From the NCBI GenBank assembly GCA_013177805.1, contig JABLXU010000003.1:123564-187563 (forward strand): a stretch of 64,000 bases of DNA, given 5' to 3'. Source of the DNA: Candidatus Omnitrophota bacterium. Its GTDB lineage: Bacteria; Hinthialibacterota; Hinthialibacteria; Hinthialibacterales; Hinthialibacteraceae. Positions within the stretch are counted from its first letter, which is position 1. The number at the start of each line of letters is the position of its first letter. Made by a program: the position numbers and the translations under genes. The notes below the pieces were generated by a model that was not told where the DNA came from, did no database searches, and saw only the letters and a list, made by a program, of their open reading frames with translations. Below, in pieces: positions 42,489 through 52,833 of the stretch.

Positions 42489-43025
42489 ATGGCCACTCCG
42501 TTGACCCAGCCTCAACAATATTACCTAAAAACCCAGATCGAGACCGCCAGTCAGCCCCAATTGCTGGTTATGATCTTCGATGCGGCGGTGAAAAAATTGC
42601 GTATCGCCCGGCAAGCGGTGGAAAAACGCGAAATCGAGAAGGCGCATATCGAGCTGATCAAAGTCCAAAAGATATTCACCGAGCTGATGGTCGCCCTGGA
42701 CTTTGAGAAGGGCGGCGATTTGGCCCACCAACTGTGGCGGCTTTATGACTTTATCTATCACCATTTGGTGCAGGCCAACATCAAACAAGACGCCCGCATG
42801 ATCGACGAAGTGTTGCCCATCGTCGAAAACCTCCGGGAAGGCTGGACCCAAGCCGTCGGAAAATTTTTGAGCGAGACCGAAAACCGCAAGCATTTCTCCC
42901 CGCTGGGGGTCTCCCCGCGTCCGGTCGCCAGTCCCTCTACCACCCTCACTTCCCCCGCGCCGGCTCCAGCGTCCAGAGCCTCCGGAGAGGAAACCGTCCG
43001 CCCCCGCTTGAACATCCGCGGATAA
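42489..43025 (+). CDS. fliS: Flagellin-specific chaperone
   Basis: 178 residues with a helical N-terminal domain: YYLKTQIETASQPQLLVMIFDAAVKKLRIARQAVEKREIEKAHIELIKVQKIFTELMVALDFEKGGDLAHQLWRLYDFIYHHLVQANI is the FliS four-helix core. A long Pro/Ser/Ala-rich tail (about 135-178) is extra, as the family usually ends near 130. FliS binds flagellin C-termini in the cytoplasm until export, and the large flagellin here is its likely client. The AGAGGAGA site precedes the ATG. Confidence 0.92.
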   Translation: MATPLTQPQQYYLKTQIETASQPQLLVMIFDAAVKKLRIARQAVEKREIEKAHIELIKVQKIFTELMVALDFEKGGDLAHQLWRLYDFIYHHLVQANIKQDARMIDEVLPIVENLREGWTQAVGKFLSETENRKHFSPLGVSPRPVASPSTTLTSPAPAPASRASGEETVRPRLNIRG

Positions 43026-43133
43026 ATCCTGCTGTCTCCTTCCGCTGTTCTGATCATTCCATCTATACACTTCCTGGCCGGTATGCTAGATAATTGTGCG
43101 ATAAATCCATTCAATTCAGGGAGGAGACTGATC

Positions 43134-43934
43134 ATGAAACGATGGATGGCTGTAGTGGGAGTTTTGTTTTTCCTGATGCCGGACGCGATCGGGCAGAACC
43201 TGCTGATTGTATCCGAGCAACCTCAGTTGGAAGAAGAAGGAGCCGGCAATCTCGGGGATTATTTGCGCAGCAAGGGCTACAAGGTGACGGTGGATCCCTC
43301 GCAAACCCGGGGCACCAGCGAGTTTCAAGGCGTCTTGACGGCGGAGGATATCGCGTTCCTGGAGAGCTTTGACGTGGTTATTGTTCACCGCGCGGTATCC
43401 AGCGGCAACTACTATGAAGGAGACATCTCGAATCAATGGAGCGAGTTGAAGGTTCCCATCCTGCTGGGTTCCGCCTATTTGGCCCGGAACACACGCTGGT
43501 TTTGGGTGGATGCCGCGCAGATGCGGACCGAGGACTTGGAATATGAAATCCTGGTTCCGGATCATCCAATCGTCAAAGGCCTGACGGGGGAGGTTTTCGA
43601 CACGCCGCTGGGCATTGATCACGTGGGCGCTGGAGATGTCGGAGAGGGAACGGTGGTTGCGCGGATCTTCGGGACGGAAAATCCCGCGATCATTGCCTGG
43701 GGACCCAACGACGCGTTCTGCGCCGCCGGGGGGCGGCAGCATACTTATCCGCGGGTGTTTATCCCCATCTACCGGTATCATGAAACCACGGAAAACGCGG
43801 GCGGCAGCTACGCGACCGATCCGGCGGACGGCGATTTCATTAATTATACCGAAAATGGATTAAGCATGTATCATCAGGCCATCCAGTGGCTGTTGAGTTT
43901 CTCTACTGATGTGTCCGATTGGTCCTGTTACTGA
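43134..43934 (+). CDS. Secreted protein of unknown function
   Basis: 266 residues from the ATG at 43134, with GGGAGGAG seven bases upstream. Signal peptide MKRWMAVVGVLFFLMPDAIGQ. The mature part begins NLLIVSEQPQLEEEGAGNLGDYLRSKGYKV and includes AEDIAFLESFDVVIVHRAV and LKVPILLGSAYLAR, then IIAWGPNDAFCAAGGRQHTYPRVFIP. The alternating strand/helix order with VVIVHRA is compatible with a ThuA/glutamine-amidotransferase-like or periplasmic fold, but I do not recognise the family. A strong terminator follows. It is monocistronic; function unknown. Confidence 0.6.
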   Translation: MKRWMAVVGVLFFLMPDAIGQNLLIVSEQPQLEEEGAGNLGDYLRSKGYKVTVDPSQTRGTSEFQGVLTAEDIAFLESFDVVIVHRAVSSGNYYEGDISNQWSELKVPILLGSAYLARNTRWFWVDAAQMRTEDLEYEILVPDHPIVKGLTGEVFDTPLGIDHVGAGDVGEGTVVARIFGTENPAIIAWGPNDAFCAAGGRQHTYPRVFIPIYRYHETTENAGGSYATDPADGDFINYTENGLSMYHQAIQWLLSFSTDVSDWSCY

Positions 43935-44017
43935 GCCGGACCAACGGTTTCAATGTCTCGGTTTCCCAGCCGGTGGCTCTTTCCGGTAGGGAAAGACCAG
44001 ATGGAAGATAGCCAATA

Positions 44018-44075
44018 GAGAAGGGTGCCCTTTTTCTCGGGGATTAATAGAAAGGGCCGCTTCTCTTTTTTTGTT
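44018..44075 (+). terminator. Rho-independent terminator
   Basis: GAGAAG (44018-44023) pairs with CTTCTC (44060-44065), with an inner imperfect GGGTGCCC/AAGGGCC stem, followed by a run of seven T's. It ends the secreted-protein transcript. Between it and thiL (44441) I see no gene. Confidence 0.65.
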
Positions 44076-44440
44076 TTGGGCAATTGGAGATACGATATCC
44101 AGTACCCGAACGGTTTTTCACGCGCCCACGGCAAATAAGAACTTCAGCCTGGACCCTGTACAGAAAATCGGCGAATCGATGAAATGCGCGATTCCGGATC
44201 CCCTCTCGTCCCCGGAGGCGGAAAGCCTGGACATTTCGATTTTAATCACCGAATTCGTATTCCCCTTCACCGGCCGCGGAGTGGCCGGATAGCTTTCAGC
44301 TTTTTCCGTTCTCCTTCGCGCGTGGATTTTTCCGTGCCACGCGAATCCTGCGTGAGGGCTTGTTCCGAGGCCAAATCGTTCCATGATGAACACCAAACAG
44401 AAATCATTTCGTTCCACATTGGACTGATTGGATCAGGCAC

Positions 44441-45436
44441 ATGCATGACCGGCCCCTTTTGCGGGATCTAGGCGAATTTGGGCTTCACCGGCGCATCCGG
44501 GAGATTCTGGGGGCGCATTCACCGGATGTTTGGCTCGGACTGGGCGATGACGCCGCCGTGGTCCGGACCCGCTCCGGCGCCCTGGTGATCACCACCGACG
44601 CGATGGTGGAGGGCATCCATTTCAAGCCGGAATGGACCTCCGCGCCGGATTTGGCTTACAAAGCCTTGGCTTCCACCCTCAGCGATCTCGCTGCTAAGTG
44701 TGCGGTTCCGGCTTATGGCGTGATCACCCTCGGCTTGCCCCCTGATACGCCGGTCCGCTGGACCGACGAGTTCTATCACACCCTGGCGGAACTCCAGCAG
44801 GAATGGGGGATGGAAGTCATCGGTGGCGACACGGTTCGGTCCCCCCTCATTTTGGTTTCGATCACCGCGTTCGGATACCAGGAATCCGCCCAACCTTTGA
44901 GCATCGGCGGCGCCCAGGCGGGGGACCGGATTCTGGTCACCGGAACTCTGGGCGACGCCGCCGCCGGATTGCGGATACTGCTCGGCGGCGCGGCTCCGGA
45001 GACCTGGACCCCCGCGCAAGCCGCGCTCGTGCGGCGGTTCCGGCGGCCCACCCCCCGCTTGCGCGAGGCCTTGGACATCCTCCGGACCGCGGTCCCCCAC
45101 AGTATGACCGATATCAGCGATGGCTTGGCGCGGGATCTGGTAAAACTGTGCGAGGCCAGCGGAACGGGCGCGCGGATCGTGGCGGCACACTTGCCTTGCG
45201 GGGACGATCTGCGTTCCGCCTGTGAATCTTATCTGTCCCTGGCGTGGCAAGGTGGAGAAGACTATGAACTGCTGCTGACCCTCTCCCCCGCCGCGGCAGA
45301 GACGCTACTGAAATCGTGGGACCCGGCGCGGTGCGCCTTGACTGATGTCGGCGTAATCACGCCCGCGCCAGAGGGCATACGCGTAGAGGGCGGGCCGGGC
45401 GAATGGGAGGAGGGATTCGACCATTTCCGCGTGTGA
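44441..45436 (+). CDS. thiL: Thiamine-monophosphate kinase
   Basis: 331 residues. ThiL motifs in order: LGDDAAVVR at about 29-37, TTDAMVEGIHFKPEW, PDLAYKALASTLSDLAAKCAVPAYGVITLGLP, GMEVIGGDTVRSP, GDRILVTGTLGDAAAGL and DISDGLARDLVKLCEASG; the C-terminus has GEDYELLLT. It phosphorylates thiamine monophosphate to thiamine diphosphate, the cofactor that PdhA/PdhB need. The start at ATG 44441 has no clear ribosome-binding site. It converges with the GntR-type regulator. Confidence 0.95.
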   Translation: MHDRPLLRDLGEFGLHRRIREILGAHSPDVWLGLGDDAAVVRTRSGALVITTDAMVEGIHFKPEWTSAPDLAYKALASTLSDLAAKCAVPAYGVITLGLPPDTPVRWTDEFYHTLAELQQEWGMEVIGGDTVRSPLILVSITAFGYQESAQPLSIGGAQAGDRILVTGTLGDAAAGLRILLGGAAPETWTPAQAALVRRFRRPTPRLREALDILRTAVPHSMTDISDGLARDLVKLCEASGTGARIVAAHLPCGDDLRSACESYLSLAWQGGEDYELLLTLSPAAAETLLKSWDPARCALTDVGVITPAPEGIRVEGGPGEWEEGFDHFRV

Positions 45437-45446
45437 ACCGGCCGGA

Positions 45447-46559
45447 TCAGCTCACGGAACGGGTTTTTTCCCCTTTCGAGTACGGCAACGTGCTCAGGGA
45501 AGAACGGTGCACAATCCGGGAAGGAAGAGTGATCCATTCTGGTTTTCCGCCGCGCATCATTTTTTGCAGAGTTTTGACCGCCCGCTCCCCCATTTCTTGC
45601 AGCGGAGGCTTCACCGTGGTGAGCCCGGCATCCTCCGCGAATTCCCAATCTCCGTAACCGGTCACGGAGATCGGGCTTTCGAAACGGTAGGGATTGTTTT
45701 GCACGATTTGCAGGACACGGAAGGCGGTCAGATCACTCAAGGTCATCACGGCGGTCGGTTCATGAGTCCGCAACAACGCGATAATTTCCGTGGAGTCCTC
45801 TTGCCGGGATTTTCGCCTGGAAAGTGTCACGACTTCGGCTAATTCCACTTTGATTTTTTCCGCTTTGGCGGCTTTCAAAAAACCGCGGATGCGTAACGCT
45901 TCGGCCGGTAAAGTCTCTTCATCGCATTGGAGCAGCAGAAGCCGGCGGTGACCTTTTTTTATAACCTCCCGGGTCAGTTCCGCCATGATTTCTTCGTCGT
46001 TCGTCTGGATGACAGACACATCGCGGAAGCTGTCCATCCGGCCGCCGGCCAACACAACCGGAATCCGTCCTTCCCGCAAGCGGTTTAACCAGAATTCTGG
46101 CGCGGCGGGATCGTAATCGTTCAGCGCGGGCACGGCGATCAGACCGCTGGCTTGGCGGCGGATCAACCGTTCCGCGAAATCATTCATTTTTTCTTCGTCC
46201 GCGTCCGTCGAATTGAGCATCAAATCGAATCCAGCTTTACTGGCGTGCGGTTCGATCGCCTGCAACAGGAAACGGCAACTGGACAAACTCTTCCCCGGGA
46301 GCATCAGACCGACCAGCGGATGTTTCCGCATGGGGTAGGTGACATAGGTGCCTTTCCCCTGCACCCGGCTCAAAAATCCTTCGTGGACCAGTTCCTGCAG
46401 CGCCCGGATCACCGTCATCTTGCTGGCCCCGAACCGCTCGATCAGGACTGCTTCGGAAGCCAGTTGCTGGCCTTCCCGCAAGATGCCGGCCTCTATCTCT
46501 TTGCGGATCGCTTCCTTGATCTGGATGTATTTAGGTAATCGTTCAAATAAATTCGACAT
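45447..46559 (-). CDS. GntR-family regulator with LacI-type sugar-binding domain
   Basis: 370 residues from the Met at 46559; an upstream Met 16 codons earlier is less likely. The N-terminal helix-turn-helix of GntR type (PKYIQIKEAIRKEIEAGILREGQQLASEAVLIERFGASKMTVIRALQELVHEGFLSRVQGKGTYV) is followed by a periplasmic-binding-like effector domain (KHPLVGLMLPG, FDLMLNSTDADEEK, GLIAVPALNDYDP, GRIPVVLAGGRMDS, VSVTGYGDWEFA). This AraR-like architecture is common in regulators of sugar use. No regulated pathway can be read from the context; the inverted repeat at 46772 could be its operator. Reverse neighbour thiL converges. Confidence 0.85.
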   Translation of the reverse strand: MSNLFERLPKYIQIKEAIRKEIEAGILREGQQLASEAVLIERFGASKMTVIRALQELVHEGFLSRVQGKGTYVTYPMRKHPLVGLMLPGKSLSSCRFLLQAIEPHASKAGFDLMLNSTDADEEKMNDFAERLIRRQASGLIAVPALNDYDPAAPEFWLNRLREGRIPVVLAGGRMDSFRDVSVIQTNDEEIMAELTREVIKKGHRRLLLLQCDEETLPAEALRIRGFLKAAKAEKIKVELAEVVTLSRRKSRQEDSTEIIALLRTHEPTAVMTLSDLTAFRVLQIVQNNPYRFESPISVTGYGDWEFAEDAGLTTVKPPLQEMGERAVKTLQKMMRGGKPEWITLPSRIVHRSSLSTLPYSKGEKTRSVS

Positions 46560-47079
46560 GGCCTCATTTTTCCCTTGACCTCTCCACGGAATTGCCTCGA
46601 AAAGCAATGATTCGCACAGCGGGATTCATCCGCTCCGGTCAACAGAATGGGGTGGCGTTGCCCTTCCGCCGCGCCTGTTTTTCCCATTCTGATTTGTCAC
46701 AACGCTGCCGGTCAGTGGAGAATCTACTACTGGGCTTCTCGTTCAATGATCAAGATGAGGACGTTTGAGCGACTTTCTCGTTTGAGAAAGTGATTCATCC
46801 GTTGTTGCCAGAAATGAAAATACACATGATTCAAATTGTGTCAAAAAATAGACATCCTCGGTAAAATCTTATCAACAAATGGTCTTTCCATTCAAGAGCA
46901 TGTTTCTCACTGCTTATCATGGTAAATGAAAAACGTGGGTCTTTCGAGAATCTGATTCGTAATCCGTTATTTATATAAATATATCATAACTTGATCAGAG
47001 TGGTCAAAACATGGCCGCGGAACTTAGATCCGCGTGATTCGGATTTTTTCAATTTCTTGTACATGTGCATATATACAAA
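46560..47079. other. Gene-free gap with inverted repeat
   Basis: About 520 bases between the regulator and the GT39-like gene. ACTTTCTC (46772-46779), GTTT, GAGAAAGT (46784-46791) is a perfect 8-bp inverted repeat about 215 bases upstream of the regulator start, possibly an operator. The stretch from about 46830 to 47000 is AT rich. I see no gene. Confidence 0.4.
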
Positions 47080-48738
47080 TTACATGGGATTCGGGTGGCT
47101 TGATGAGGGACCGAAGCGGAAAATCCATATCGAATGCCCAACTTCCGCCACGGGTTCGTATTGTTCCAGCCAATTGAAATAAGACGGCGAGCGGGGGAAG
47201 ATCCGGTGACGGACCGCGTAATGTTTGCTGACCGCCACGATGCCCGAAGGGGGCGTCGCGATCTCCTCTTCCCGCATTCTCCGGGCCCGCAGACCGAACA
47301 CCCCGGGCTGGATATACCATTCAGAAGCGATGATCAGAGGCTCGTTGGGATAAGCGTCTTGGATCGCGGCCAGCCGGGCGAAATCTTGCCCCCAGTCGAG
47401 GTTCGAGTCGTCCAGATACCGGTGCCCTTGGCGGGGACCCCCCACTGCTTCGTTGAAATAAGCCAAATAGTCAGGATAAATCCAGAGATTCCCCAATATG
47501 TACCATGCCGCCAAAAGAACAAGCGTTCGGCGTCCGATCCGGCTGCCGGAGAGCTCCCCCAAGCGTCCTAAGTACAAATAAAGCATAGGATAAAACGGCA
47601 AAACATGCCGCAATCCGATATTGACCCGGTTGAACGCGGCCGCGGCGTGCAGCAGCACCATGGTGCCCACGAGGAGGCCGTCGGGCAGGCCGCGCCAGCG
47701 CCGGGATCCATAACACAGGCACAGCAGCAGGCCCAGCAGAACCGGAAGCGGCGTTTTGACTGCCGCCGCCGCGAGGTAATAATACGGCCATCCTTCCGTG
47801 GAATACCGGCCGAACAGGTAAAACGCGTAATTCCGGTGCGGCATGCCCGGGACCGCCTCGCCGCCCCGCCCCGAGGTGAAGGATTTGCCTAGCACGTTTT
47901 GTAACGTATCGAGGTAATAAAACGGCTTGAAGGGGTATCCATAGACCGCCAACAGCGTCAGCCAGGCAATCAGGCCCATGGCGAATGTATTTTTAGCGAA
48001 CGGAACCAGCGGGATCCGGCGAAGGGATCCCGTGGCGCTTGCTTGCATCCAGACCAGGGCCATGACGTACACCGGGATCAGGAGGAGAGCCGTCACCTTA
48101 GCGGCCAGGGCTCCTCCCAGCGCCATTCCCGCCAAGAGGAATCGCAGGGTTGTTTGGCGTTCGGTGTACCGGTACAGCATGAACAAAGCCAGGCACATGA
48201 AAAAACAGCTGCCCAGATCCATGGTCGCCAACCGCCCGTGGGCCAATAAGTTGGGGCAAAACGCATAGAGGAACAGCGAAGTCAGGCCCCCGGCGGTTCC
48301 ATACAACTTCTTCCCCCAGAGATACACCAGCCCGGCCAATCCGCAGGACAGGAGCAAGATCGGCAGGCGGGCCAGAAACAGGATCTTCCGCCAATCGTTT
48401 GCCCCACCCAACAGCATTTCCCATCCGAGCCGATACCCCAGGAAATAGCTGTCCGGCGTGTCCCATTTCTCCATTTGCAATGGGGGCAAGGTGATGGGGA
48501 TAAACCGCAGGGGCCATCCGATCAGGAGGCGGATCAAGGGGGGATGCGTGCGGTCCAGCCGGAAATCGCTCGTGGTCACGTATAAATAGCCCGTGGCGAT
48601 ATAGGTGTATTCATCGACGGTGGGGGATTTGATCCAGGCGCTGGTGACTCCCAGCGTGAAATGGACGAGGATGAGAATCATCACGGCCCCGCGGGCCATC
48701 CAAGGAGAAGCGAAAAAGCGGAGCGGCGGGCTTTCCAT
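47080..48738 (-). CDS. GT39-like membrane glycosyltransferase (PMT/ArnT superfamily)
   Basis: 552 residues from the Met at 48738, taken because the frame upstream overlaps the preceding gene and this start lies 13 bases after its stop. About eleven membrane spans. The first extracytoplasmic loop has TVDEYTYIATGYLYVTTSDFRLDRTHPPLIRLLIGWPLRF, where DE is the GT-C catalytic/donor-binding motif and THPPL is typical of the dolichyl-phosphate-mannose family, and further on it has ANLLAHGRLATMDLGSCFF. A late DDSNLDWGQDFARL segment is seen in many bacterial members. It transfers a sugar from a polyprenyl phosphate donor to an acceptor outside the membrane; the acceptor is unknown. The upstream membrane protein probably belongs to the same operon. 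Confidence 0.8.
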   Translation of the reverse strand: MESPPLRFFASPWMARGAVMILILVHFTLGVTSAWIKSPTVDEYTYIATGYLYVTTSDFRLDRTHPPLIRLLIGWPLRFIPITLPPLQMEKWDTPDSYFLGYRLGWEMLLGGANDWRKILFLARLPILLLSCGLAGLVYLWGKKLYGTAGGLTSLFLYAFCPNLLAHGRLATMDLGSCFFMCLALFMLYRYTERQTTLRFLLAGMALGGALAAKVTALLLIPVYVMALVWMQASATGSLRRIPLVPFAKNTFAMGLIAWLTLLAVYGYPFKPFYYLDTLQNVLGKSFTSGRGGEAVPGMPHRNYAFYLFGRYSTEGWPYYYLAAAAVKTPLPVLLGLLLCLCYGSRRWRGLPDGLLVGTMVLLHAAAAFNRVNIGLRHVLPFYPMLYLYLGRLGELSGSRIGRRTLVLLAAWYILGNLWIYPDYLAYFNEAVGGPRQGHRYLDDSNLDWGQDFARLAAIQDAYPNEPLIIASEWYIQPGVFGLRARRMREEEIATPPSGIVAVSKHYAVRHRIFPRSPSYFNWLEQYEPVAEVGHSIWIFRFGPSSSHPNPM

Positions 48739-48751
48739 GCCGAATGCCGGA

Positions 48752-49603
48752 TCACGGGGCCAAAGTGCGCTGGCCCTCCCGGAATTTCGAGGCGGCCGCG
48801 GGACGTGGACTGCCAAGGAACAGAGAACGCAAAACCGCCACGAAATAGAGGATTCCCCCGGTGATGGCGCCATACGTGAAACCGGTCAGCAGCATGATGG
48901 GGACGGCGGTCACCCGCACCGGAATTTCCGCGCCGGAATAGAAATAGGGCGGTCCGAACAGCGATCCATACACGGGCCAGACAAAAGATCCCAGGATCCA
49001 GACGAGCAGGACAATTCCCGCGTGGCAGAGGCCGATTCCTGAACCAAGCATAAGGATATTGGAATCCCGGCGCAAAGCGGGGGGGAAAATCTTGAAATAA
49101 AAAACGTAACCGTACACCGTGAGAACAAAGAGCGGGATGAGGAGCATGCCGCCGATCATGCTCAGTCCCAGTTCCAATGTCCAGTGGAACGTATTCAAGA
49201 CCGTGTAAAAGAACAGGCCGGTGCCGAGCAATCCCAAGCGGGTGAACTGCGACTCGTTGCCTGCTTGGGAGTCATCCTCGACAATGGCGAACGGCCGCAT
49301 CTTGGGGTAGTAGGGGACGAATTCGGAAGTGCCGTCCTGTTTGAGTTGGGTCAGGCCGCGGTGGGGCAAGCTGGCTAGATTGGCGAATGACACGGCCATG
49401 GTTGTCATCAAAACCCCGGTGGCAAACGCTCCCAGGGCATATAGGAATCCCCGGCGGAACAAAGCCCCCCGCGGAATTTCCTGACGCGAATCCGCAGGTG
49501 CTGCCGGAGATGGAGGAGCCTCGGTGCTGGGCGGATCTGTTTTGGCGTAATCTAGACTCTTTTTAATAAACACCTTGTCGCGTTTTTTCCGGATATCACT
49601 CAT
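48752..49603 (-). CDS. Integral membrane protein of unknown function
   Basis: 283 residues. A charged N-terminus (MSDIRKKRDKVFIKKSLDYAKTDPPST) and Pro-rich stretch precede about five membrane spans: FLYALGAFATGVLMTTMAVSFAN, LGLLGTGLFFYTVLN, LELGLSMIGGMLLIPLFVLTVYGYVFYF, LGSGIGLCHAGIVLLVWILGSFVW and VPIMLLTGFTYGAITGGILYFVAVLRSLFLG. A loop near 80-115 is rich in charged residues. I do not recognise a family. It lies 13 bases upstream of the GT39-like gene and could be an accessory to it. Confidence 0.6.
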   Translation of the reverse strand: MSDIRKKRDKVFIKKSLDYAKTDPPSTEAPPSPAAPADSRQEIPRGALFRRGFLYALGAFATGVLMTTMAVSFANLASLPHRGLTQLKQDGTSEFVPYYPKMRPFAIVEDDSQAGNESQFTRLGLLGTGLFFYTVLNTFHWTLELGLSMIGGMLLIPLFVLTVYGYVFYFKIFPPALRRDSNILMLGSGIGLCHAGIVLLVWILGSFVWPVYGSLFGPPYFYSGAEIPVRVTAVPIMLLTGFTYGAITGGILYFVAVLRSLFLGSPRPAAASKFREGQRTLAP

Positions 49604-49759
49604 GACCGTCTTCCCGGGAGGATTTTATTCCAAGAATAGGCGATTCTGGATATTTAACGAAGGTGGATGACAAAAGGTATTGGAGTTTAAGTTGGAGTTT
49701 ACATCAGCGCCTCGCCCAATGATTTCCTCATCGCGTAACAAAATAATTTCCCTTCCGCC

Positions 49760-50707
49760 TTATGTTAATTTCACGCATACCACCCGGTTCAGCATGGTTT
49801 CCACCGCGTTTTTCTCGAAGCGGCCGGGTCCGGTTTGCGCCGCGGCAGCCGAAGCGCAGGCGATGGCGAAACGGTAGAGGTCCGGCGGTTGCATCCCTTG
49901 TTTGAGGCCCAGGGCCAAGCCGGCCACCAGCGAATCGCCACAGCCCACCGTGTCTTTCACTTCGCCGGGCCTCATGGGAACATGCAACCGCCAGCCCGCC
50001 GTATGGTTGCCGGCGATCATCCCCCGTTCCCCCAGGGAGATCACCCCATGGGCCAGGCCGGGAATCTCCCGGATCCGCCGTAAAGCTTCCCATTCCTGGG
50101 TTTCGTTCTCCAGCGCGAGGCCGGTCAGTTCCTGGGTTTCTTTCTCGTTCGCTTTGATTACATATGGACCGGCGGCCGTACCCAGGCGGAGGGGGGGGCC
50201 GCTGCTGTCCAGAATGGTCAACGCGCCCTTGGCCTTCGATAATTCGATAAGGTCCCGGTATGCCGAGGCCGGCAAGCCCGGGGCGATACTGCCCGACAAG
50301 ACCAGGATATCGCCCGGCCCGATTTGCTGCTCCAGCACATGGCGCAGGATTTCGAAAGCCTCCGAAGGAACCGGCATCCCGGTGGTTTGGACGTGGGTGA
50401 CGGAGCCTGTGGCCCGTTCAAGGATCGTACAGTGGTAACGGGTTTGGAACGGGCCAGCAAAGGGATGGAACTGGATGCCCCGTTCATGGCAGACTCTGCC
50501 AAATAAACTGAGTTCTTGTTCTCCGATCAACAGGTAAGCGTGAGACGTTTCGCCCAGGTACGAAAGAGCGTAAGAAACATTGATGCCTTTCCCGGCCGGG
50601 ATTTGTTCATACCGGCCGCAGCGGAACGTTGTCCCTTTTTCGAACCGATCGGTTTCATAGATCAGATCGATGACCGGATTGAGGGTGACCGTGTGGATTT
50701 GGGGCAT
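49760..50707 (-). CDS. PfkB-family sugar kinase (1-phosphofructokinase/tagatose-6-phosphate kinase type)
   Basis: 315 residues from the Met at 50707 (MPQIHTVTLNPVIDLIY, the typical start of the FruK/LacC branch); a longer frame with 20 extra residues lacks homology. Markers: FRCGRYEQIPAGKGINVSYALSYLGE, GDILVLSGSIAPGLPASAYRDLI, ALTILDSSGPPLR, VIKANEKETQELTG and the active-site GCGDSLVAGLALGL near the C-terminus, where the Asp is the base. The usual GAGD is GCGD here. It phosphorylates a phosphosugar such as fructose-1-phosphate or tagatose-6-phosphate; the substrate cannot be chosen from context. Confidence 0.85.
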   Translation of the reverse strand: MPQIHTVTLNPVIDLIYETDRFEKGTTFRCGRYEQIPAGKGINVSYALSYLGETSHAYLLIGEQELSLFGRVCHERGIQFHPFAGPFQTRYHCTILERATGSVTHVQTTGMPVPSEAFEILRHVLEQQIGPGDILVLSGSIAPGLPASAYRDLIELSKAKGALTILDSSGPPLRLGTAAGPYVIKANEKETQELTGLALENETQEWEALRRIREIPGLAHGVISLGERGMIAGNHTAGWRLHVPMRPGEVKDTVGCGDSLVAGLALGLKQGMQPPDLYRFAIACASAAAAQTGPGRFEKNAVETMLNRVVCVKLT

Positions 50708-50784
50708 GATGTCAACACAGATTGCCGGGGGGATTGGTTCCCGGCCTCCTTTCACAAGGCTGACCACCGGATTTCAGATGAATT

Positions 50785-52833
50785 TTAATCCAACCGGGCC
50801 ATCAGGTCATCCACCGTGGCGACCGGTTGTTGGCAGGCATAATTCGCGCAGACATAAGCTGTGGGAGAATGATTCACGGGGATTTTCCCTTCGATCAACG
50901 GGCTGAGCGCCGCCAGCGGCTCCCGCGTATCCGGCTCCGCGTAGAGGACCACTTTGTTGGGGAGAAAACGTTCGAACAAGGCCTTTTGCATAGGATCGAG
51001 GCTGTTTGAATCGGGCCCGGCCAGGACGATTTCCCGGGGAGGAGCGAGCCAGAAATCGAGAGCGGCCAGCATTTGGCAGAAAGCGGCAGGGACGCGGCAT
51101 AAGCCGTCCGCGAAAGCCTGCAGGCTCTCCACCGCTTTGTGTTTGAAGTCTGTGTTGCCGGTCATTTCCGATAGGCGCAAGAGGGCGAGAATGGCCAGGG
51201 AATTTCCCGAAGGAACGGCGTTATCCATGGGATTCTTGGTCCGGGCGATTAGGGGCTCATGGTCGTGGGCGGTAAAGAAAAACGCGCCATCCTGGGTGTC
51301 CCAGAAATGCCCGATCATGGCATCCGCCAAGCGCAGGGCTTCATGCAGCCAGCGGACCGTCCGGGTGGCTTCATATGTATCCAACAGGCCGTTGATGAAG
51401 AAGGCGTAATCGCTCAGGAAACCCGATGTATGGGCGCGTCCGTTCTTGCAGGTGTGCCAGAGACGGTCCTCGTTTTTGAGGTGGGATAACAGAAAGTCAC
51501 ATGCGCGCGCGGCGGCCTGGATGTAGCGGGGTTCGTCCAGTGCGTTGCCGGCCAAGGCCAGGGCGGAGATCATCAAGCCGTTCCAATCGGTGAGGATCTT
51601 TTCATCCCGGCCGGGCTTGATCCGTTTTTCGCGCTCGTCAAATAACCGCCGCCGGGCCTCCTGAAGTAGGTCCCGGACTTCGTCTTCCGGTATGCCATAC
51701 CGCTGGGCAAGGGCTTCCTCATCCAGGGAAACATGCAACACGCTGAGTCCCTGTTCAAAATTCCCGGATTCATCCACGCCATAATACCGGCCGGCGATTT
51801 TGGCCTTCTCCTCTCCCAAGACCGCGGCGATTTGCCTTGGCGTCCAACAGAAGAATATTCCTTCCCGGCCTTCACTGTCGGCGTCCTGCGAGGAGTAGAA
51901 TCCCCCTTCCGGCAGAGTCATTTCACGCAGCACATAATCCAGGGTTTCCGTGACGATCCGCCGGTACAATGGTTTGCGGGTGAGTTGATACGCTTCCGTA
52001 TAGGTTTTCGCCAGCAGGGCGTTGTCATACAACATCTTTTCGAAATGAGGAATGAGCCACTGGGCATCCGTAGCGTACCGGTGGAATCCGCCGCCCAACT
52101 GGTCGTACATCCCGCCCCGGGCCATTTTTTCCAGCGTGAACTCAGCCATGCGCAGCGCCTCGGTGTCGCGGGTTTTGGCGTGGTAGCGCAGTAAGAGGGC
52201 GATATCCATGGCGTGGGGAAACTTGGGGGCCTGGCCGAAGCCGCCATGCCGGGAATCAAACCGTTGGCGCAGATCCTGGACACAGGTTTCAATCACCTCG
52301 TATCCCACAGTTCCATGTCCCCGGGGTACCGCCACCATGTCCCGCACATGGGCCGTCAATTGGCCGGCCGATTCGTCTATCAAAGCGCGCTGTTCGCGGT
52401 AAGCCCGGGCGACACTCCGCAGGACGGTCTGGAATCCCGGCCGGCCATACATATCCCGCGGGGGAAAATACGTTCCCCCATAGAACGGCTTCAATCCGGG
52501 AGTCAAAAAGACCGACATCGGCCAGCCGCCCATGCCGGACAGGGCCTGCACGGCGGCCATGTAGATCTCGTCCAGGTCGGGACGTTCTTCCCGGTCCACT
52601 TTGATGTTGATGAAATGTTCGTTCATGAGGCGGGCGGTCTCTTCGTCCTCGAAGGATTCACGCTCCATGACATGGCACCAGTGGCACGCGGAGTACCCGA
52701 TGCTGAGAAAGATGGGCTTGTCCTCGTTCTGTGCCCGGGCGAGGGCTTCGCCGTTCCATGGATGCCAATCCACCGGATTGTGGGCGTGCTGCAAGAGATA
52801 AGGGCTGGTTTCATGGATCAGACGGTTCGGCAT
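50785..52833 (-). CDS. Thioredoxin-fold/cellulase-like fold YyaL-type protein (DUF255)
   Basis: 682 residues. It starts [26 protein letters not shown], and the thioredoxin-like domain has the CHWC motif in [19 protein letters not shown], followed by [19 protein letters not shown]. The larger C-terminal part has an (alpha/alpha)6-type six-hairpin fold with conserved segments ([83 protein letters not shown]). Homologues (YyaL, SPATA20) are widespread and poorly characterised; an N-acyl glucosamine 2-epimerase-like or redox role is often predicted. GAAAGGAA stands before the ATG. Confidence 0.9.
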   Translation of the reverse strand: MPNRLIHETSPYLLQHAHNPVDWHPWNGEALARAQNEDKPIFLSIGYSACHWCHVMERESFEDEETARLMNEHFINIKVDREERPDLDEIYMAAVQALSGMGGWPMSVFLTPGLKPFYGGTYFPPRDMYGRPGFQTVLRSVARAYREQRALIDESAGQLTAHVRDMVAVPRGHGTVGYEVIETCVQDLRQRFDSRHGGFGQAPKFPHAMDIALLLRYHAKTRDTEALRMAEFTLEKMARGGMYDQLGGGFHRYATDAQWLIPHFEKMLYDNALLAKTYTEAYQLTRKPLYRRIVTETLDYVLREMTLPEGGFYSSQDADSEGREGIFFCWTPRQIAAVLGEEKAKIAGRYYGVDESGNFEQGLSVLHVSLDEEALAQRYGIPEDEVRDLLQEARRRLFDEREKRIKPGRDEKILTDWNGLMISALALAGNALDEPRYIQAAARACDFLLSHLKNEDRLWHTCKNGRAHTSGFLSDYAFFINGLLDTYEATRTVRWLHEALRLADAMIGHFWDTQDGAFFFTAHDHEPLIARTKNPMDNAVPSGNSLAILALLRLSEMTGNTDFKHKAVESLQAFADGLCRVPAAFCQMLAALDFWLAPPREIVLAGPDSNSLDPMQKALFERFLPNKVVLYAEPDTREPLAALSPLIEGKIPVNHSPTAYVCANYACQQPVATVDDLMARLD

